Notes: generated by a model from the letters alone, not told the origin. DNA of 64,000 nucleotides from Massariosphaeria phaeospora (GCA_011032825.1 JAADJZ010000007.1:1302001-1366000), one strand, 5' to 3'; shown: positions 1 to 11,737, numbered from the stretch's first letter. Numbers and translations: made by a program.

Positions 1-2
1 GC

Positions 3-1802
3 CATGATGGCAAGGGCGGTATCGAGAGAAAGAGTAGGACGGTGGATACGGAGAAGGGGTTGAGCCACATGCCGCATGTCATCTTGAATCAGGCGAGGAT
101 GAACGGGCTGATGTTGGGTGCGATGGAGAAAAGTAGTGGTGGGAAGCAGGGGGTTGAGTATGGGTATGAGGTTAAGAGCGTGGAGGTGAATGAGCAGAGA
201 GCACGCGACCCGGAAGCATATTGCGTGCGGGTTGTTGCTGAGAAGGACGGGGTAGAGGAAGTGTTTCTGGCCAAATATGTTTTGGTGAGTAGACGGAAAC
301 CTCCTGGAGCTATGCTTGTATTGAGGTGTTCGGCAAACACACTAACATCCTACACAAAGGGCTGCGATGGGGCCCACAGCATCGTTCGCAAATCCTTAGG
401 CTTCCAAATGATAGGTGACACCTCCGACACCGTCTGGGGCGTCATGGACATGTACCCGCGAACAAACTTCCCCGACATCCGCCGCAAATCCACCCTACAC
501 TCCCCCTCTGGCAATCTCCTCATCATACCCCGAGAAGGCAGCTCCCTCGTCCGCTTCTACATCCAACTCCCGCCGGGCCGCCCCGCCAAAGACGTGCAAC
601 TCGCAGACCTCCAAGCCACAGCGCAGCACATCTTCCAGCCCTACACCATCGACTTCGCTGCTACACTTTGGTGGAGCGCCTACGCCATCGGCCAGCGCCT
701 CGCCTCGCACTTCCACGCCCACCACCGCGTCTTCCTCACCGGCGACGCCTGCCACACGCACTCGCCCAAAGCCGGACAGGGCATGAACGCCAGCCTGCAG
801 GACGGGTACAACATCGGCTGGAAGCTCGGACACGTGCTGCGCGGCTTTGCGCCGCCGTCGCTACTGCGCACGTATGTGCTTGAGCGCGGCAAGACCGCCG
901 CCGACCTCATTGCCTTTGACCGCGAGTTTGCGCGCTCGTTTGGCGCGAGGGGGGATTCCGAGGGTAAGTTTGCGAGGCTGTTTGTTGAGAGTGGCAGGTA
1001 TATGGCGGGGCTGACGGCGCGGTATGGCGAGTCGGAGGTTACGGATGCCGGGAGGAGTAGGCAGGGTGTGGCGGGCGGAGCGCCGGTGGGGATGCGGTTT
1101 CCGAGTGCGCAGGTGGTGCGGTTTTGTGATTGTAAGGCGGTGCAGTTGCAGGGGGTGTTGGTGAGTGATGGGCGGTGGAGAGTTGTTGTGTTTGCTGGGG
1201 ATATTGGGAATGGAGATAGTAAAAAGAAACTGGACAAGGTGAGTTCGAGCCCCCTGGTACCGTTCGAAACGCAATACTCATGGCTTTGCGTACAGCTCGC
1301 AATATTCCTCGAACCTTTAGCCCGTAGATTCACACCTCCAGCGTCTGATATCGACAGCCTCCTCGAACCCATTGCCGTTCTGAGCAGCAAGTTTCTAGAA
1401 ACAGAGCAAGAGCATGTTCCTGGCTATTTTTGGCCCGCGACGGGAAAGTGGGGAATAAGAGGTACATTCCAGTGATCATTGGTATACGTACATATGTGCT
1501 AACTGTGTGTCTCACTCAGATCTGCACAAAGTATACATCGACGACGAACACCCCAATGCCGGCCACGGCCACGCGTACGAGAAATACGGCGTAGACCCGA
1601 ACGTGGGTGCCGTGGTGGTCGTACGGCCTGATCAGTGTGAGTTCGCTCTTACCCATCCAGTCTGTGAAGACAGCGCTTTTGCTCATACGTACCAGATGTA
1701 GCGAAGGTGACATGCCTCGACGACTTTGAGGGGATTCAGAAGTTCTTCGAGGGTTTCTTGGTTGAGCAGACAGGAGTGCGTGCGGAGAGTGCTAAGCTTT
1801 GA
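3..1802 (+). CDS. FAD-dependent phenol 2-monooxygenase-type hydroxylase, 5' end outside window
   Basis: Flavoprotein aromatic hydroxylase of the phenol 2-monooxygenase group, which uses FAD and NAD(P)H to hydroxylate aromatic rings. The frame is open from base 3, so the N-terminal Rossmann part lies upstream. Exons read 3-284, 360-1238, 1296-1461, 1520-1636 and 1696-1802. Joining them gives GCDGAHS (the DG motif, from visible residue 95), WGVMDMYP, then GDACHTHSPKAGQG (second FAD-binding GD motif), and a C-terminal thioredoxin-like domain with YIDDEH and GAVVVVRPDQY. Splice joints are supported by frame continuity and by the family pattern; branch-like ACTAAC and GCTAAC lie in introns 1 and 3. 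516 residues are visible, against about 600-680 for full family members. The substrate cannot be read from sequence. No frame defects were seen. Confidence 0.9.
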
Positions 1803-2001
1803 TAAGATGATGGATGGTGTTGATTCCTGCTGGACGCATATTCTTAAACACCAGGCTGTCCTTGTGTGTAATAAAAAACCAATAACAGCGTTCTCTTCTC
1901 TTCGCACATACTCATCCATCGATCAATGAAACAAAAAAAACCCAACTGCTCCAGGCAACCCTTGAAGTGTTCGTCTGGAAGGCGGACCCTTCTCCCCATG
2001 C

Positions 2002-2007
2002 AAAAAA
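2002..2007 (-). terminator. Pol III oligo-T terminator of tRNA-Met
   Basis: Six A on the plus strand, hence T6 on the transcribed minus strand, lie 8 bases after the tRNA discriminator base. This is the usual RNA polymerase III stop. Confidence 0.75.
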
Positions 2008-2015
2008 TTAAAGCT

Positions 2016-2121
2016 TGCTCCCTGCCAGACTCGAACTGGCGACCTTCGGATTTCCCGCTACTTTGTAGCAGTCATGGTCTTGGTATGAGACCGACGTGAT
2101 AACCAACTACACCAAGGAAGC
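2016..2121 (-). tRNA. tRNA-Met (CAT), elongator type, with a 32-nt intron
   Basis: On the minus strand the 7-bp acceptor stem pairs GCTTCCT with AGGGAGC (one G-T pair). The D arm is followed by anticodon stem TCGGT and loop CTCATA, giving anticodon CAT. The T arm is GCCAG, loop TTCGAGT, CTGGC. The U31-U39 mismatch in the anticodon stem matches yeast elongator tRNA-Met. A 32-nt intron (2052-2083) sits at the canonical 37/38 position; removing it leaves 74 nt including the discriminator A. The 3' CCA is not encoded, as expected in a eukaryote. Confidence 0.93.
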
Positions 2122-2508
2122 TTTTTTGTATAATAATTTTCTCAAATTTTAAGTATATACCCACTGGCGGAAAGAGCGTGAAGGTGAGGGGTGAAAAGCG
2201 GGGCCCCGACTTCGACTGTACCTAGGTAATATAGTACGTGGGGTCATCGCGAAGCGAACACTTGGTTTTGAAGACCCCGCACCCACGTGATTGATTATGA
2301 ATTGACACCACGGTGGCAGTTTCTTAGATTGTTGAGAAGTAACGGTGTGATTCTAATTGGCACGCTCATCGTTTGCCCGCAAGTCTTTCAGTCAACCTCT
2401 CGTGTTATTATCTAGGTCCTACATACATGGCAAATAAAGAGCAGATATGTCAGACGGAGAGCTAACAGTTAAAGGGACGCACAAGACTAAGCTATCCCTT
2501 ATTATAGA
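2122..2508. other. Intergenic, no gene seen
   Basis: Mixed-composition DNA upstream of the tRNA. I see no convincing coding frame, RNA gene or repeat in it. Confidence 0.5.
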
Positions 2509-2715
2509 CTATCTATTTGGATAACACTTCGCCCCAGCCGAGCGCAGTGGCCATTTTTCACAGAATTGCTCGAAGATCCAGAAGACTTGGCCAGGTTGAC
2601 GCCATCTCTCCAAACCCAAATGGATATAGAGGATGGCACCCCGTGCATGAATTTGTGCCTGATTTAAGATAGCTTTAGGCAATGCTCTTGACAGCATAAG
2701 AAATCCTAGCAATAG
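2509..2715 (+). mobile_element. Possible decayed Tc1/mariner-like transposase fragment
   Basis: A plus-strand frame gives QMDIEDGTPCM near 2619-2650, which resembles the catalytic-Asp region of Tc1/mariner transposases (EDGAPCH or QDNAPxH), followed soon by stops. No terminal repeats or target duplication were recognised for it. It runs into the short repeat at 2734-2774, which recurs inverted at 5042-5083, so both may be ends of the same old element family. This is a weak call based on one motif. Confidence 0.25.
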
Positions 2716-2733
2716 CTAGACAGGCTACTTTTA

Positions 2734-2774
2734 TCTTTACAAAGCTCTATTGTATCTAGCATACTAGGTAATGT
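2734..2774 (+). repeat. Left arm of a 42-bp inverted repeat flanking the SET gene
   Basis: This stretch (ATCTTTACAAAGCTCTATTG...) is present as reverse complement at 5042-5083 with about two mismatches in 42. Weaker similarity continues outward: GACAGGCT at 2719-2726 and its complement at 5119-5126, then GACAGCATAAGAAATCCT against a similar stretch. The two arms enclose the SET-domain gene. Confidence 0.75.
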
Positions 2775-2992
2775 ACTATAAAAACTTATAGAGGTGTAGG
2801 AGTGTGATCAGGTTGCGCGCATTAGCTAGCGGACATGAATTCATGCACGGGAGTGATGGTTTGGGCAACGTTTGAGCCGTATTATTCACGGTTCACCCCC
2901 TGAAGCGCATTTTCGCCGATATCCATACCATCCACGCAAGGCCGCACATAACCCACGAGTCTCAAGTTCCCATTGCCTCGAAACCCCAAGGA

Positions 2993-4505
2993 TCAGTGAT
3001 CATGATCATGGTGATCGTCTCCCTCCTTCTCATCCCACGGATGCCCCTGCCCAACCCCCTCCCACGGATCCCCCTCCCAACTCATCCACGTTGCATGCGC
3101 TTTAACATCGCTCTCCAACTCACGCGTCCTCTTCGCCTCCCAGCTCTCCTTCCCCGCCAGTGTACTCCAGTCCTGCTGCGCCCTACCCGCCCAATACTTC
3201 GCCCGCTCCTCGATACCAAACGAACTCCACGTATAAGCTAGAATTTCTTCATACATTGGTCTCTCGAGAATGAGATCTTCTTCGTCGAGGAGCGAGATGA
3301 GGTCTGGAAGGAGGCCGAGCAGTTGCGGGATGTCTGAGGGCTCGCTGGGCAGTACGGCTTTGAGGTCGCGGATTTGGGTGAGGTGCGTGTCGGAGGCGTT
3401 GAGGGTGGTAGTTGGGGAGGTGCAAAGGGAGCAGGTGCAGGTGAAACCCCAGTTGGCGAGAAGGGCTTCTTGGCGGAGCGGGTGTGGATGGGTGGAAAAG
3501 CCGTCTGCGAGTGTTAGTGACGTGATTCCAAAATGGCTCTAAGATGGCAAGTCTCACAACTCATGGTGATTTCTTCTCCCTTCTTGATATCTTTCATTGC
3601 GAAGATGTCTGAACCGAGAGTGAAATCGTCGAATCGTTTATGTGCGCTAAGAGCGTTAGTATGACTGTTCTAGAGCGAGGCATGCGCTCCATGGACTTAC
3701 TTCGGGCGACACGCATGATTGATCTTCTGTCGCTGAATCAGTATACCGTCATCCGGCATTCTCTTGGAAATTGATCACTCACCGCAGCCTCGGGCACCAC
3801 TACCAAATGTGACGTTCCATCCCAAACCTTCACCCCGAACCCATTCGTCAACACGATATCCTCAATCGCCTCTTCCTTCCCTAAGCTCTTCGCGAGCCCC
3901 ATAAATGCATTCCTTGTCCTCTCAGGTAATTGCCGAACCGCGGTATCCAGTACCAACGCCCGCCTCGACCTTGACGGCGTCACCAAAACCTCTTTGGCCA
4001 CGAACAGAACCGGCGTCTTTTTGATCAGCGTATCACCCGCCTTGATCTCCATAGTCGCAAACAGTCCAGCCCCCTTACCCTCGGTCTCCTTCTCTTCATA
4101 CAATTCCCTCTCCCAAGCAATGCCGTCCTCAAACGGCCTAAATATCTCCGCCGTCAACGAGGCTGCAGTCTCTGGCGTCGTGACAAAACTGATACCCCTC
4201 GCGCTTGCGAAAACAGCATTCGTGTACGCACAGAAATCCTGATGAGTTCCGAGGCCGGATTCCGATGAGGAGGGCAGGACGACAGTTACGCATGTCGGGT
4301 TGTGCGTCCAGAAGAAGGTATCGGATGTTGCGCCATCTTGAGAGACGGGGCAGGTGGTAGATGGGGGATTGATGAAAGGGTCTTGAACTGCGGAACTGCT
4401 TCCTGTGAGGAAAAGAGCTGAGGTTAGAGAAGGGAGATGGCACGCGAGCAAAGTGCTGAGAAGAAGAGTATTACGCCGTGGGCGGCGTAGCGTTAACAGC
4501 GACAT
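2993..4505 (-). CDS. SET-domain protein with putative N-terminal signal peptide
   Basis: Predicted 451-residue SET-domain protein. Exons on the minus strand are 4505-3783, 3732-3701, 3646-3558 and 3504-2993; introns of 50, 54 and 53 bp are GT-AG, with CTAAC branch sites in the last two. Residues 1-30 look like a secretion signal: a basic RRPRR start, then a hydrophobic run ending LTSA. SET motifs are GKGAGLFA (143-150), INHACRPN (245-252), GEEITMSYG (275-283) and a CxCxxC post-SET-like cluster (304-309). SET proteins usually methylate lysine; many fungal members of this signal-bearing type have no known substrate. The tail is acidic and ends DDHHDHDH. It is flanked by the inverted repeats at 2734 and 5042. 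Confidence 0.87.
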
Positions 4506-5418
4506 AATGACGCCAGGCGGAAAGGAAGTACACTGCTGCTCGACGTGCCGTTCAAGATTTCAGACCGCCAGCCGATCAAATCGCTCTTATAACATGGAGA
4601 GTAGAGAAAGTATTTCCATCGGTACAAAAGCCACGTTTCGCGCATTGAAAGAAACACAAGACGCAGAAAAAAACACACCTTGGCTATCTGTGCACAATGC
4701 TAACATGGATTTAGAGTGATGGGAGGTCAGCGTTTGGTATTGAATTGATTAGACGCCGGGTAGCGGTTGATATGCGGAGAACCCCTGCGATTTCGCTTGA
4801 GTGTAGTATACCACCTGAAATATACATTCGCTGGTACCAGTCCAGACTCCTTCATGTCTGTCGAGTATGCGTGTACTTGAACAATGAGACAAATTGAGTT
4901 AATATGGGTATGTATCATCTGTAAAGCGGAGCGAGGCGGAAGTAGCGGAGACCATAGCCAGATAGCAGTGTCTGGCGGACGTACTCTTTGAGTTATATTA
5001 CAAGGACACCCCGTGGCCCTCTCGTCTACAAGCCTTTCTTGACATTACCTAGTTTGTTAGATACAATAGAGCTTTGTAAAGATGAAGATATAATGTCGAC
5101 CTGTTGCTGAAAACACTTAGCCTGTCAAGAGGATTGCTTATATTCTGTCTGTATTAATCGGCAATGAATTACGCCAGGCAGATAGTTGAGAGATTGAGGT
5201 GTTGTCCGCCATATCATGTCTGGTCTGTATAGCTTTATAGCTACGAGGCGGTTGACAGATCGGCATAGCGAGTTCGCGGGCGCGAGCAATACCCATCGAC
5301 AGACAAATTGACCAGTGAGCTCAGTGTGGTCTCCTGCCTTGGAATGCTCGTTTGGCGTCGAAGTGGATCGTGTTGCTTGCTCATGAGGTAGACGACGACC
5401 TTTTCACCAAGGCATGGA
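4506..5418. other. Intergenic between SET gene and thioesterase
   Basis: It contains the SET promoter side and the right arm of the inverted repeat. No convincing gene was found. Confidence 0.5.
5042..5083 (-). repeat. Right arm of the inverted repeat flanking the SET gene
   Basis: Reverse complement of 2734-2774 with about two substitutions. The match resumes at 5119-5126 (AGCCTGTC) after a gap and continues weakly to about 5145. The outer parts diverge, so this is more likely two old copies of one repeat than a hairpin made locally. Confidence 0.75.
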
Positions 5419-5990
5419 TCATAGCTTCGCCCTGTCTACCAGTATCCTCCTCAGACCCATCTTAAGACTCTCGGCCATGCCCTGCTGGCTCGGCTTCCGG
5501 GTGTCTCTGTCGACAAAGACATGGATAAACTCTCCGACAGCTCTGACCTCGTCTTGCCCTCTCTCGAACACGCCAATCTCGTACGTGACGGAGCTCTTCC
5601 CGAGCTTAACGACGCTCAATGCCAGGTCGACCACAGCAGGAAACTCAAGCGGCGCCAGGTAGTCGCAATGGGAGTGCACGACGAGGCCGATCTGGGCGGA
5701 CGTGGGGGGGTGCAAGGAGCAGTGCTGCATGAGATAGGCGTTGACGACGGAGTCGAAGCTGCTGTCGGTTAGAAAACACGCTGGCCAGCCCATATAGCAG
5801 CGCTTACAGGAAGTAGTAGATGGAGTTGTTCAGATGGTTGTACATGTCATTGTCGCTCCTAAGGGCCTGTTAGTCGCAGGGCTGGGTGGTGGTGCAGTGC
5901 AGTGCAACGGGAGACGTGCCACCTCGTGCGGTATTCGAGCTCGAACCGGTAGTCGCGGCGGCGGCGACTCTTGAGTGCGGCCAGGGGCAT
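5419..5990 (-). CDS. Hotdog-fold acyl-CoA thioesterase (4HBT/YbgC-like)
   Basis: Predicted 152-residue single-domain thioesterase. Exons are 5990-5923, 5858-5808 and 5758-5419. The joined product has SDNDMYNHLNN at 24-34, the N-terminal hotdog motif with the likely catalytic Asp, then YYFLFDSVVNAY, VVHSHCDYLAPLEFP and KLGKSSVTYEIGVFERG, typical of fungal thioesterase-superfamily proteins that hydrolyse acyl-CoA. The second intron ends in a tandem CAGCAG acceptor; I chose the distal AG because it gives FLFDS, but the proximal one adds only a Ser. The first intron starts GTGGCA, a weak donor. The start chosen has a good context (CACCATGC). It is head-to-head with the pseudouridine synthase. Confidence 0.85.
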
Positions 5991-6229
5991 GGTGCTATCT
6001 TCTCTGACTTGTGTTGATGTTGTTCCTGGCGTCCAGCGTGTCTGCAGTCGAGGCCGCAGTCGGCTGGACGGGGGCCTCGGCTCAAGCTGGGAATCTTCGC
6101 ACACCCACCGCAAGCCCAAATGCACGGAAATCCACCGCAATCGCTGCTTCCGCCACATTGGCGCCCTCCCCACGCATTCTCGCCTACCTCGCGAGCAAAG
6201 GGCGTCTTCCCACGTCTCCCAGCCCCTCC
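5991..6229. promoter_or_regulatory. Bidirectional promoter region, thioesterase / pseudouridine synthase
   Basis: Both genes start outward from here, 239 bp apart if the pseudouridine synthase uses the ATG at 6230. An in-frame upstream ATG at 6017 would shrink the gap to 26 bp. No TATA box was recognised. Confidence 0.45.
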
Positions 6230-7710
6230 ATGGCCCTCGTCCCCTCGTCGCCCGTCGACCGATACCCTCCGAAGCCGCCAGATAAATCTCCTTTTCAGGA
6301 ACCACCGCCAGTAGTCATAACGCCCTGCGACCCGTGGCCTCCGCCATACTACCTCGAAGACGGGCTGCGCAAGGTCAAGCCGTACCACTTCACGTACAAC
6401 ACATATTGCAAGGAGCGGTGGCGCGGCAGAGGAATTCTCGACATATTTGCTTCCGAGTTTCGCGACAGGCCGGCCGAGTACTATGTATGAGCGCTGCTTC
6501 AGTCTTGGTAGTCCACGATTAATTCGGCTAGGAACAAGCTATCATCGAAGGTCGCGTGGTTGTCAATGGCAAGCCCGTTCCCTCGACCGAGACCATCATC
6601 AAGAACGGCGACGTGATATCCCACACCCTCCACCGACACGAGCCTCCCAGTACCGCGAAGCCTATAGGCATAGTCCACGAAGACGAGGACATCATTGTCA
6701 TCGACAAACCAGCTGGGTTGCCCGTCCATCCTGCCGGCCGCTACAATTTCAACTCCATCATCGAGATCTTGCGAGCGGACAGAGGATATGGCTGGAATCC
6801 ACTGCCATGCAACCGGCTAGACCGCCTCACGAGCGGCATAATGTTCATTGGGAAGCATAGGCAGGCTGCCGAAGACATGAGCGCGCAGATTCGAGAGCGG
6901 ACAGTCAAGAAGGAATATATTACGAGGGTAGTTGGCGAGTTTCCAGAGGGCGAGATAGTCTGCGAAAAGCCTATCCTGCAAATCAGCCCCAAGCTGGGCC
7001 TGAACCGCGTCAGAGCAAACGGAAAGGAAGCAAAGACGGTCTTCAAGCGGCTGGCTTACTATCCGCCCAAAGATGATAGGGAAGAGCTGGCCCACCACAC
7101 CGGAGAGCGTAACGGCATGGCCTGGAAGAACCTACGAGGATACTCCATCGTGCGTTGTTTCCCGATCACGGGCCGAACCCACCAGCTCCGCGTCCATCTC
7201 CAGTTCCTCGGCCACCCAATCTCCAACGACCCTATCTACGCCAACCAACGCGTCTTCGGGCCGGAGCTAGGCCGCGGGCACTCGGAAGACGAGAATGACG
7301 AGGACATTGTAACGCGTCTCTCGCGCATGGGCAAGGAAGAGGTTGCAGATGCAGTAGCCTATCACGACGAGATGGTGGAAGCGTACAACAAGCGGAAGGC
7401 GGAGAAGATGACTGGTGAGACCTGCAGCATCTGCGACACGGCACTGTACAGCGACCCTGGTGTGCATGAGCTGGGTATATATCTGCATGCGAGGAGATAC
7501 CGCTGTGAGGCAGGGCGATGGGACTACGAGACTGGACTGCCAGACTGGGCGTTGCCGCCGCCGGGAATGGACGGGCCGACAGAATCTACACAGGAGACCG
7601 ATCCCTTGGGGGTCGATCTGAAGAAACTTGGGCTGGATGACGGTACGACCGACGGGGAAGTCCCAGCTACTAAAACAGACGAACGGGTGGAAATCAGTGC
7701 AGGGACTTGA
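6230..7710 (+). CDS. RluA-family RNA pseudouridine synthase (RIB2/PUS-like)
   Basis: It isomerises uridine to pseudouridine in RNA. Exons are 6230-6484 and 6532-7710, with a 47-bp intron; the product is 477 residues. An S4-like region (ILDIFASEF to GRVVVNGKPV) precedes the catalytic domain with IVIDKPAGLPVHP, the family signature RLDRLTSG (about 180-187, catalytic Asp 182) and FPITGRTHQLRVHLQFLGHP. The C-terminal part has CSICDTALY followed by a further Cys, possibly metal binding. The 6230 ATG has a good context and leaves room for a promoter. The frame also opens at ATG 6017, adding 71 residues rich in Ala/Ser and Arg/Lys that could be a targeting extension. The exact RNA target is not readable. 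Confidence 0.9.
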
Positions 7711-7924
7711 CTACGCGGTCAGCAGCAAATCTCTCCGCAACTATTTGCACCATGTTCAACGCTCATCTCCACTATGAGTTCCCCAATTATTTTGCTACCT
7801 CTTCATTTCGTGCTTCCGAGGCTGCTGCACCCGCCCGTACTCGGCGCTGAGTTGTGCCGAAATGGCGTCCGGGTGGCTGTATACTCTAGATTAAACAACA
7901 CATCTCGGAACCTGCGACCGGACT

Positions 7925-9038
7925 TCACAGTTTGAGTTCCACAGCTGCGCCGCCCTGTTCTCCCGACTTCAGCATAGCTTCCAACAGCTCCAGGTCCTTC
8001 AACGCCTCTTCGGGAGACTGTCTCGGGTTCATAACGCCCTTTTCCAAGCTTTCAGCCCAGGCTTTGATCTCTTGCTTGACACCATTGCCCTCGTACGGAA
8101 ACCTCTCGGCTTCCTCGGTGAAGTCTTTGGACTCGTCCTTGCCCGCTTTTAACACAGTAACCCTGTCCTTGGTAACTGTCACAGTCCCCTTCTCGCACGC
8201 GAACGCATACTCGGACCCGGTAAATGTTGTGCCAAAGGACAACGCGATGGTGCCCGAGGATCCGTTCTTCAGCTGCACCGTCGCGTTCAGCGTATCAACG
8301 GGTGGAAGATGTTCCTGCAGTTGCGCTGTAAAGGCACTAGTCTTTACAGGCCTCGCGGCCTCTCCTAACATCAACCGCGTGGCAGCAATGAAATGCACGC
8401 CACCGTCTAGCAGAAATCCACCCTGGTATTCGGGCTTCTTGCGCCACGCCGTCTCGTAGTATTTCCCTCCCGGTGCCACCATGTTGCTGACCCGTGTGCG
8501 GAAGCCGAGGACGCGCCCCAGCGAGGCAATCTGCTCGGTCGCGTAAAGGTAGGATCCGAGGAAGCGAAAGTTCTCTGCGATTGTGAAGGTCGGGCCTTTG
8601 ATGTTGGAGTGGTACCAGGACAGGAGCTCGGTGGCGGTTGCAACGTCTTTGGCGATGGGCTTCTCGGCGAGCACGTGTTTGCCTGCGGATAGCGCTTTCT
8701 TGATGTATTCGGGCTGTGCGAGGATGGGGAGACTGAGAGAAGATAGATGTGTTAGCTATACGCTGGGCAGATATATTCCTCCGTCATCATACACGGACAA
8801 CTCACGCGATGACCACGGCCTTGATATCGTCCTGCTTCAACAGCTCGTCGTAGTTCTTGCCCCCCTCTGCATCATCGCTGTACAAGTCAAGCGACTGGCC
8901 CTCCGCGAGCGTCTGCGCCGACTTCAGCGACCGCGAATACACGGCTTTGAGCTCGAGCAGCGGCGTCTCGCGGATTGCGGGGAGGTGCTCTTCCTTTGCG
9001 AAGATGCCGCTGCCGATGAGAGCGATGCCGATGGCCAT
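7925..9038 (-). CDS. Gfo/Idh/MocA-family NAD(P)-dependent oxidoreductase
   Basis: 346-residue dehydrogenase-like protein, exons 9038-8806 and 8732-7925 around a 73-bp intron. The N-terminal Rossmann fold has GIALIGSGIFA (the GxGxxA nucleotide loop). The splice joint gives VVIALPILAQPEY, then HVLAEKPIAKD with the family's EKPxA motif, then AENFRFL, and GGFLLDGGVHFIAATR in the substrate domain. Members oxidise or reduce sugars, inositols and related compounds; the substrate here is unknown. It is tail-to-tail with the pseudouridine synthase, 214 bp apart. The length is normal for the family and no defect is seen. Confidence 0.9.
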
Positions 9039-9807
9039 TTTCTCGTGCTTGTTTCCTTTTGGGGTGTGTTTGGAGGGGGACGGGAGACAGGTAAGTAGGT
9101 GGACAGGTAGTTTAGATTAAGGCGGGTCAGGTATGCAGACTACATATACATAGGTAGAATTGATAAGTAATTCATCCACGGGCAGCTTCCACCGGGTGAA
9201 AGGTCGAGTCGAGGGCGGAGGGGCGATGACGTCCGTATGAATAAACTAATTGTATTCAGAGCTTTGCGGGGTGTAACATACCCAGGGCCTCATCTAATTC
9301 ATTGCTGTCACTGTCTTTGTAGAGAAAACTATTATCCACCAAGGGCGTTCGTCGCGAAGTGACCTTTTCTGAGTATGGCCTCGTCACTATTTTCTCGAGA
9401 CCTCGTTGATTGCGTGGGGTCGTTTGACGTTTTGCTCGCGGGTGTGTGCCCCACCATGCCCCTCCTTCCCAAACGGGGAAGCCGGGTCGGCGGTGTCAAG
9501 AGAGGTTAGGCTGGAAAGGGGTAAGTTTCCACAATGAAGTTCCTGAGCAGTTTGTCGTTGCAGTGGGAAGTAGTCTGTGAAAAGATAGAATAACAAGGCG
9601 GATCCGCGAGCCATGCCTAAATTGATCTCTGAATTGGTCCAGAATGAAGTGAGCTTTTCCCAGGTTCCTTGCAAAACTCCAACGATGATGACAACCCCAG
9701 AATCCAAACTACAGCAGTTCCTTTTTGAAAAGCATGGGGAAATTCTTTGTGTTACAATCCATTCAGAGTTGCTTCCTGTCGAGTCTATACAGCTGTCGAA
9801 AACTGTC
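9039..9807. other. Intergenic between two minus-strand genes
   Basis: Holds the oxidoreductase promoter side and the 3' flank of the transporter gene. Open frames here are short and unlike known proteins, so I left them out. Confidence 0.5.
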
Positions 9808-11737
9808 TCACTTCTGGGATGTTTTCTTCTGTCTCCTCTCCGTGACAATGAACATAGCCGCAACGGCCATTCCCGCTACCCCAAGCGCGACGGCGAACCA
9901 AAGCGCATTCTTTAATCCGACCAGCCGAATTTCCTGGGCGCGGGCGCTGTTGTCGGACAACGGAAGAGGATTGCCATCTTCGGGTGTCCAACCTCTTCTC
10001 CTCGCCTCAGCCTCGATTGTGTACCGGTCGATAGTTCCGGCTATCCCTAGACCACACGCAATGCTGTAATTAACCATTGTCGAAACAAGACTAGCCGCAA
10101 TGCCCTGCTTCTCTTTTGGTAGGGCTGACGACAGTAAGATGTTGGCGGCAGGGTAGCTCAGATTCATTGCTCCGGGCATGATGATTACAGATACGAAGGT
10201 TTGCGCCCAGTATGTTTGATGTAAGGGCATCGTGGCGAGGAGGAGAGCTCCTACCATGAACAATGTCATGGATATGAAGATGATATGACTGACTCCGTAT
10301 CTTGAAATGAGCCAAACGGTTGAGAAGGCGAAGAGTACGCCGGTAAGGGCTACAGGCGAAGTTTCTGCAGATGCTAGAAGGGCAGAATGACCTCGTAGGT
10401 GTTCTAGGAAGAGGTATAGATAGTACGCCCAGATGCCATGAGAGCCCCAGCCCAAGATGATGCAGGTAAGTGCAAAGATAGCGTCCATTTGTAGACCTCG
10501 AATCGGAATAAGTGGGTAATCGGTGCCGTATAGCTCGACAAGAATGAAGGCGACCATGAACAGAAAACCAACACCAAGTAGTGTACCGATATACGGATTC
10601 GCCCATGTCACCAATGGCGCCTGGTTGAGAGCGAAGTTGATAAGGATAAGTCCCGTTACGCCGGTAATAGTCCCCCAGTAATCGAAGTATGGGCGTTGCG
10701 ATCCGGCATCCTCGGAAACGCTGGGGATGTCATCGGGTAGAATGACGAATGCCAACGCCATTACGATGAGGCAGACAATAGCTAATATCCAGAAACTCCA
10801 TGGCCACCATGCTGTATCTGCCAGGAGTGCGGCAAACACGGCTCCCACCGCGGCACCCAAGGGACCACATGCACCGAAGCATGCGAATCCAATCATGCGC
10901 TGTTGGCCTAGGGGAAGAGTCCGACCGATGAGTGCGACGGCGTTCGGGATAAGAAGCGCAGGACCTAAAGTCATCAAAACAAGTGAAGCAAGGATTCGGA
11001 TTCAACTTACCGATACCCTGGAGGGCGCGACAGATGCTGAAGAAGATGATGCCCGACGTGTAACAGAACCCCGAAATGAAAGACCATGCAGCGAACCACA
11101 TCCATCCGACGAGATAGATACGCTTGTGGCCATACATGTCCCCTAGCCGTCCTAATTATAGTGAGTAATGAAGCCTATCAATGAAGTTCGGTTATAGGAT
11201 TCAAGATATAAGTATGAAGTGGGCAGAGGGATACGTACCTGCAGGAAGAATGAAAGTACCGACGCTCATGCTGAATGAAGCCGAGAACCAACTCAGCGAT
11301 CCATAGTCCTCGATATGGAAATGCTTTGCTAGGACCATAACAGGTGCTACTGTCTGGTTCAAGGCACTTAAAGAGAGGAATTGAGCGATGCAGGTAATAA
11401 AAACGAAAGCGACCATCTGACTTCTAGTCATGACTAGCTGGTGAAGTTCCTGTTCTGTGGGTTGCGAGGTTAAACGTGTGACAAATATGTCCGACGTATT
11501 GATACTTGATACTCGATATTTCTCCTCTTGCTTCAGATCCTCGCTTGGTGAAGGACGATGATCGATGAGTCCCGAGTGTGCCATATCTGTTCCTTGGTCG
11601 AGCCGATACGCTCTAGCTTGTGCGAGCTGCGATATCGATGATGCTTCAGTAGACCAGTGAGAGGTTTCTGGACGTTTAGCTGTAGAGTTCCTCGGTGGCG
11701 GATGGAGGACTGATGAAATATCGGTCCTCGGGGTCAT
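9808..11737 (-). CDS. MFS transporter, DHA2 drug:H+ antiporter type (ATR1-like)
   Basis: 598-residue major facilitator protein of the plasma or vacuolar membrane. Exons are 11737-11239, 11151-11011 and 10964-9808; introns are 87 and 46 bp, GT-AG. A hydrophilic N-terminal tail of about 105 residues is followed by many hydrophobic segments. Motif A is GRLGDMYGHKR (167-177) at the first splice joint; GPLGAAVGAVFAALL resembles motif C of antiporters, and WPWSFWILAIVC follows. The pattern is that of DHA2-type exporters related to yeast aminotriazole resistance protein. The cargo is unknown. The ATG at 11737 was chosen because the upstream in-frame extension has only a GTG. Confidence 0.87.

Noticed and set aside
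42..1475. Monooxygenase start at base 42
   Set aside because: The codon there is GTG and the frame is open and homologous upstream to base 3; the true start is outside the window.
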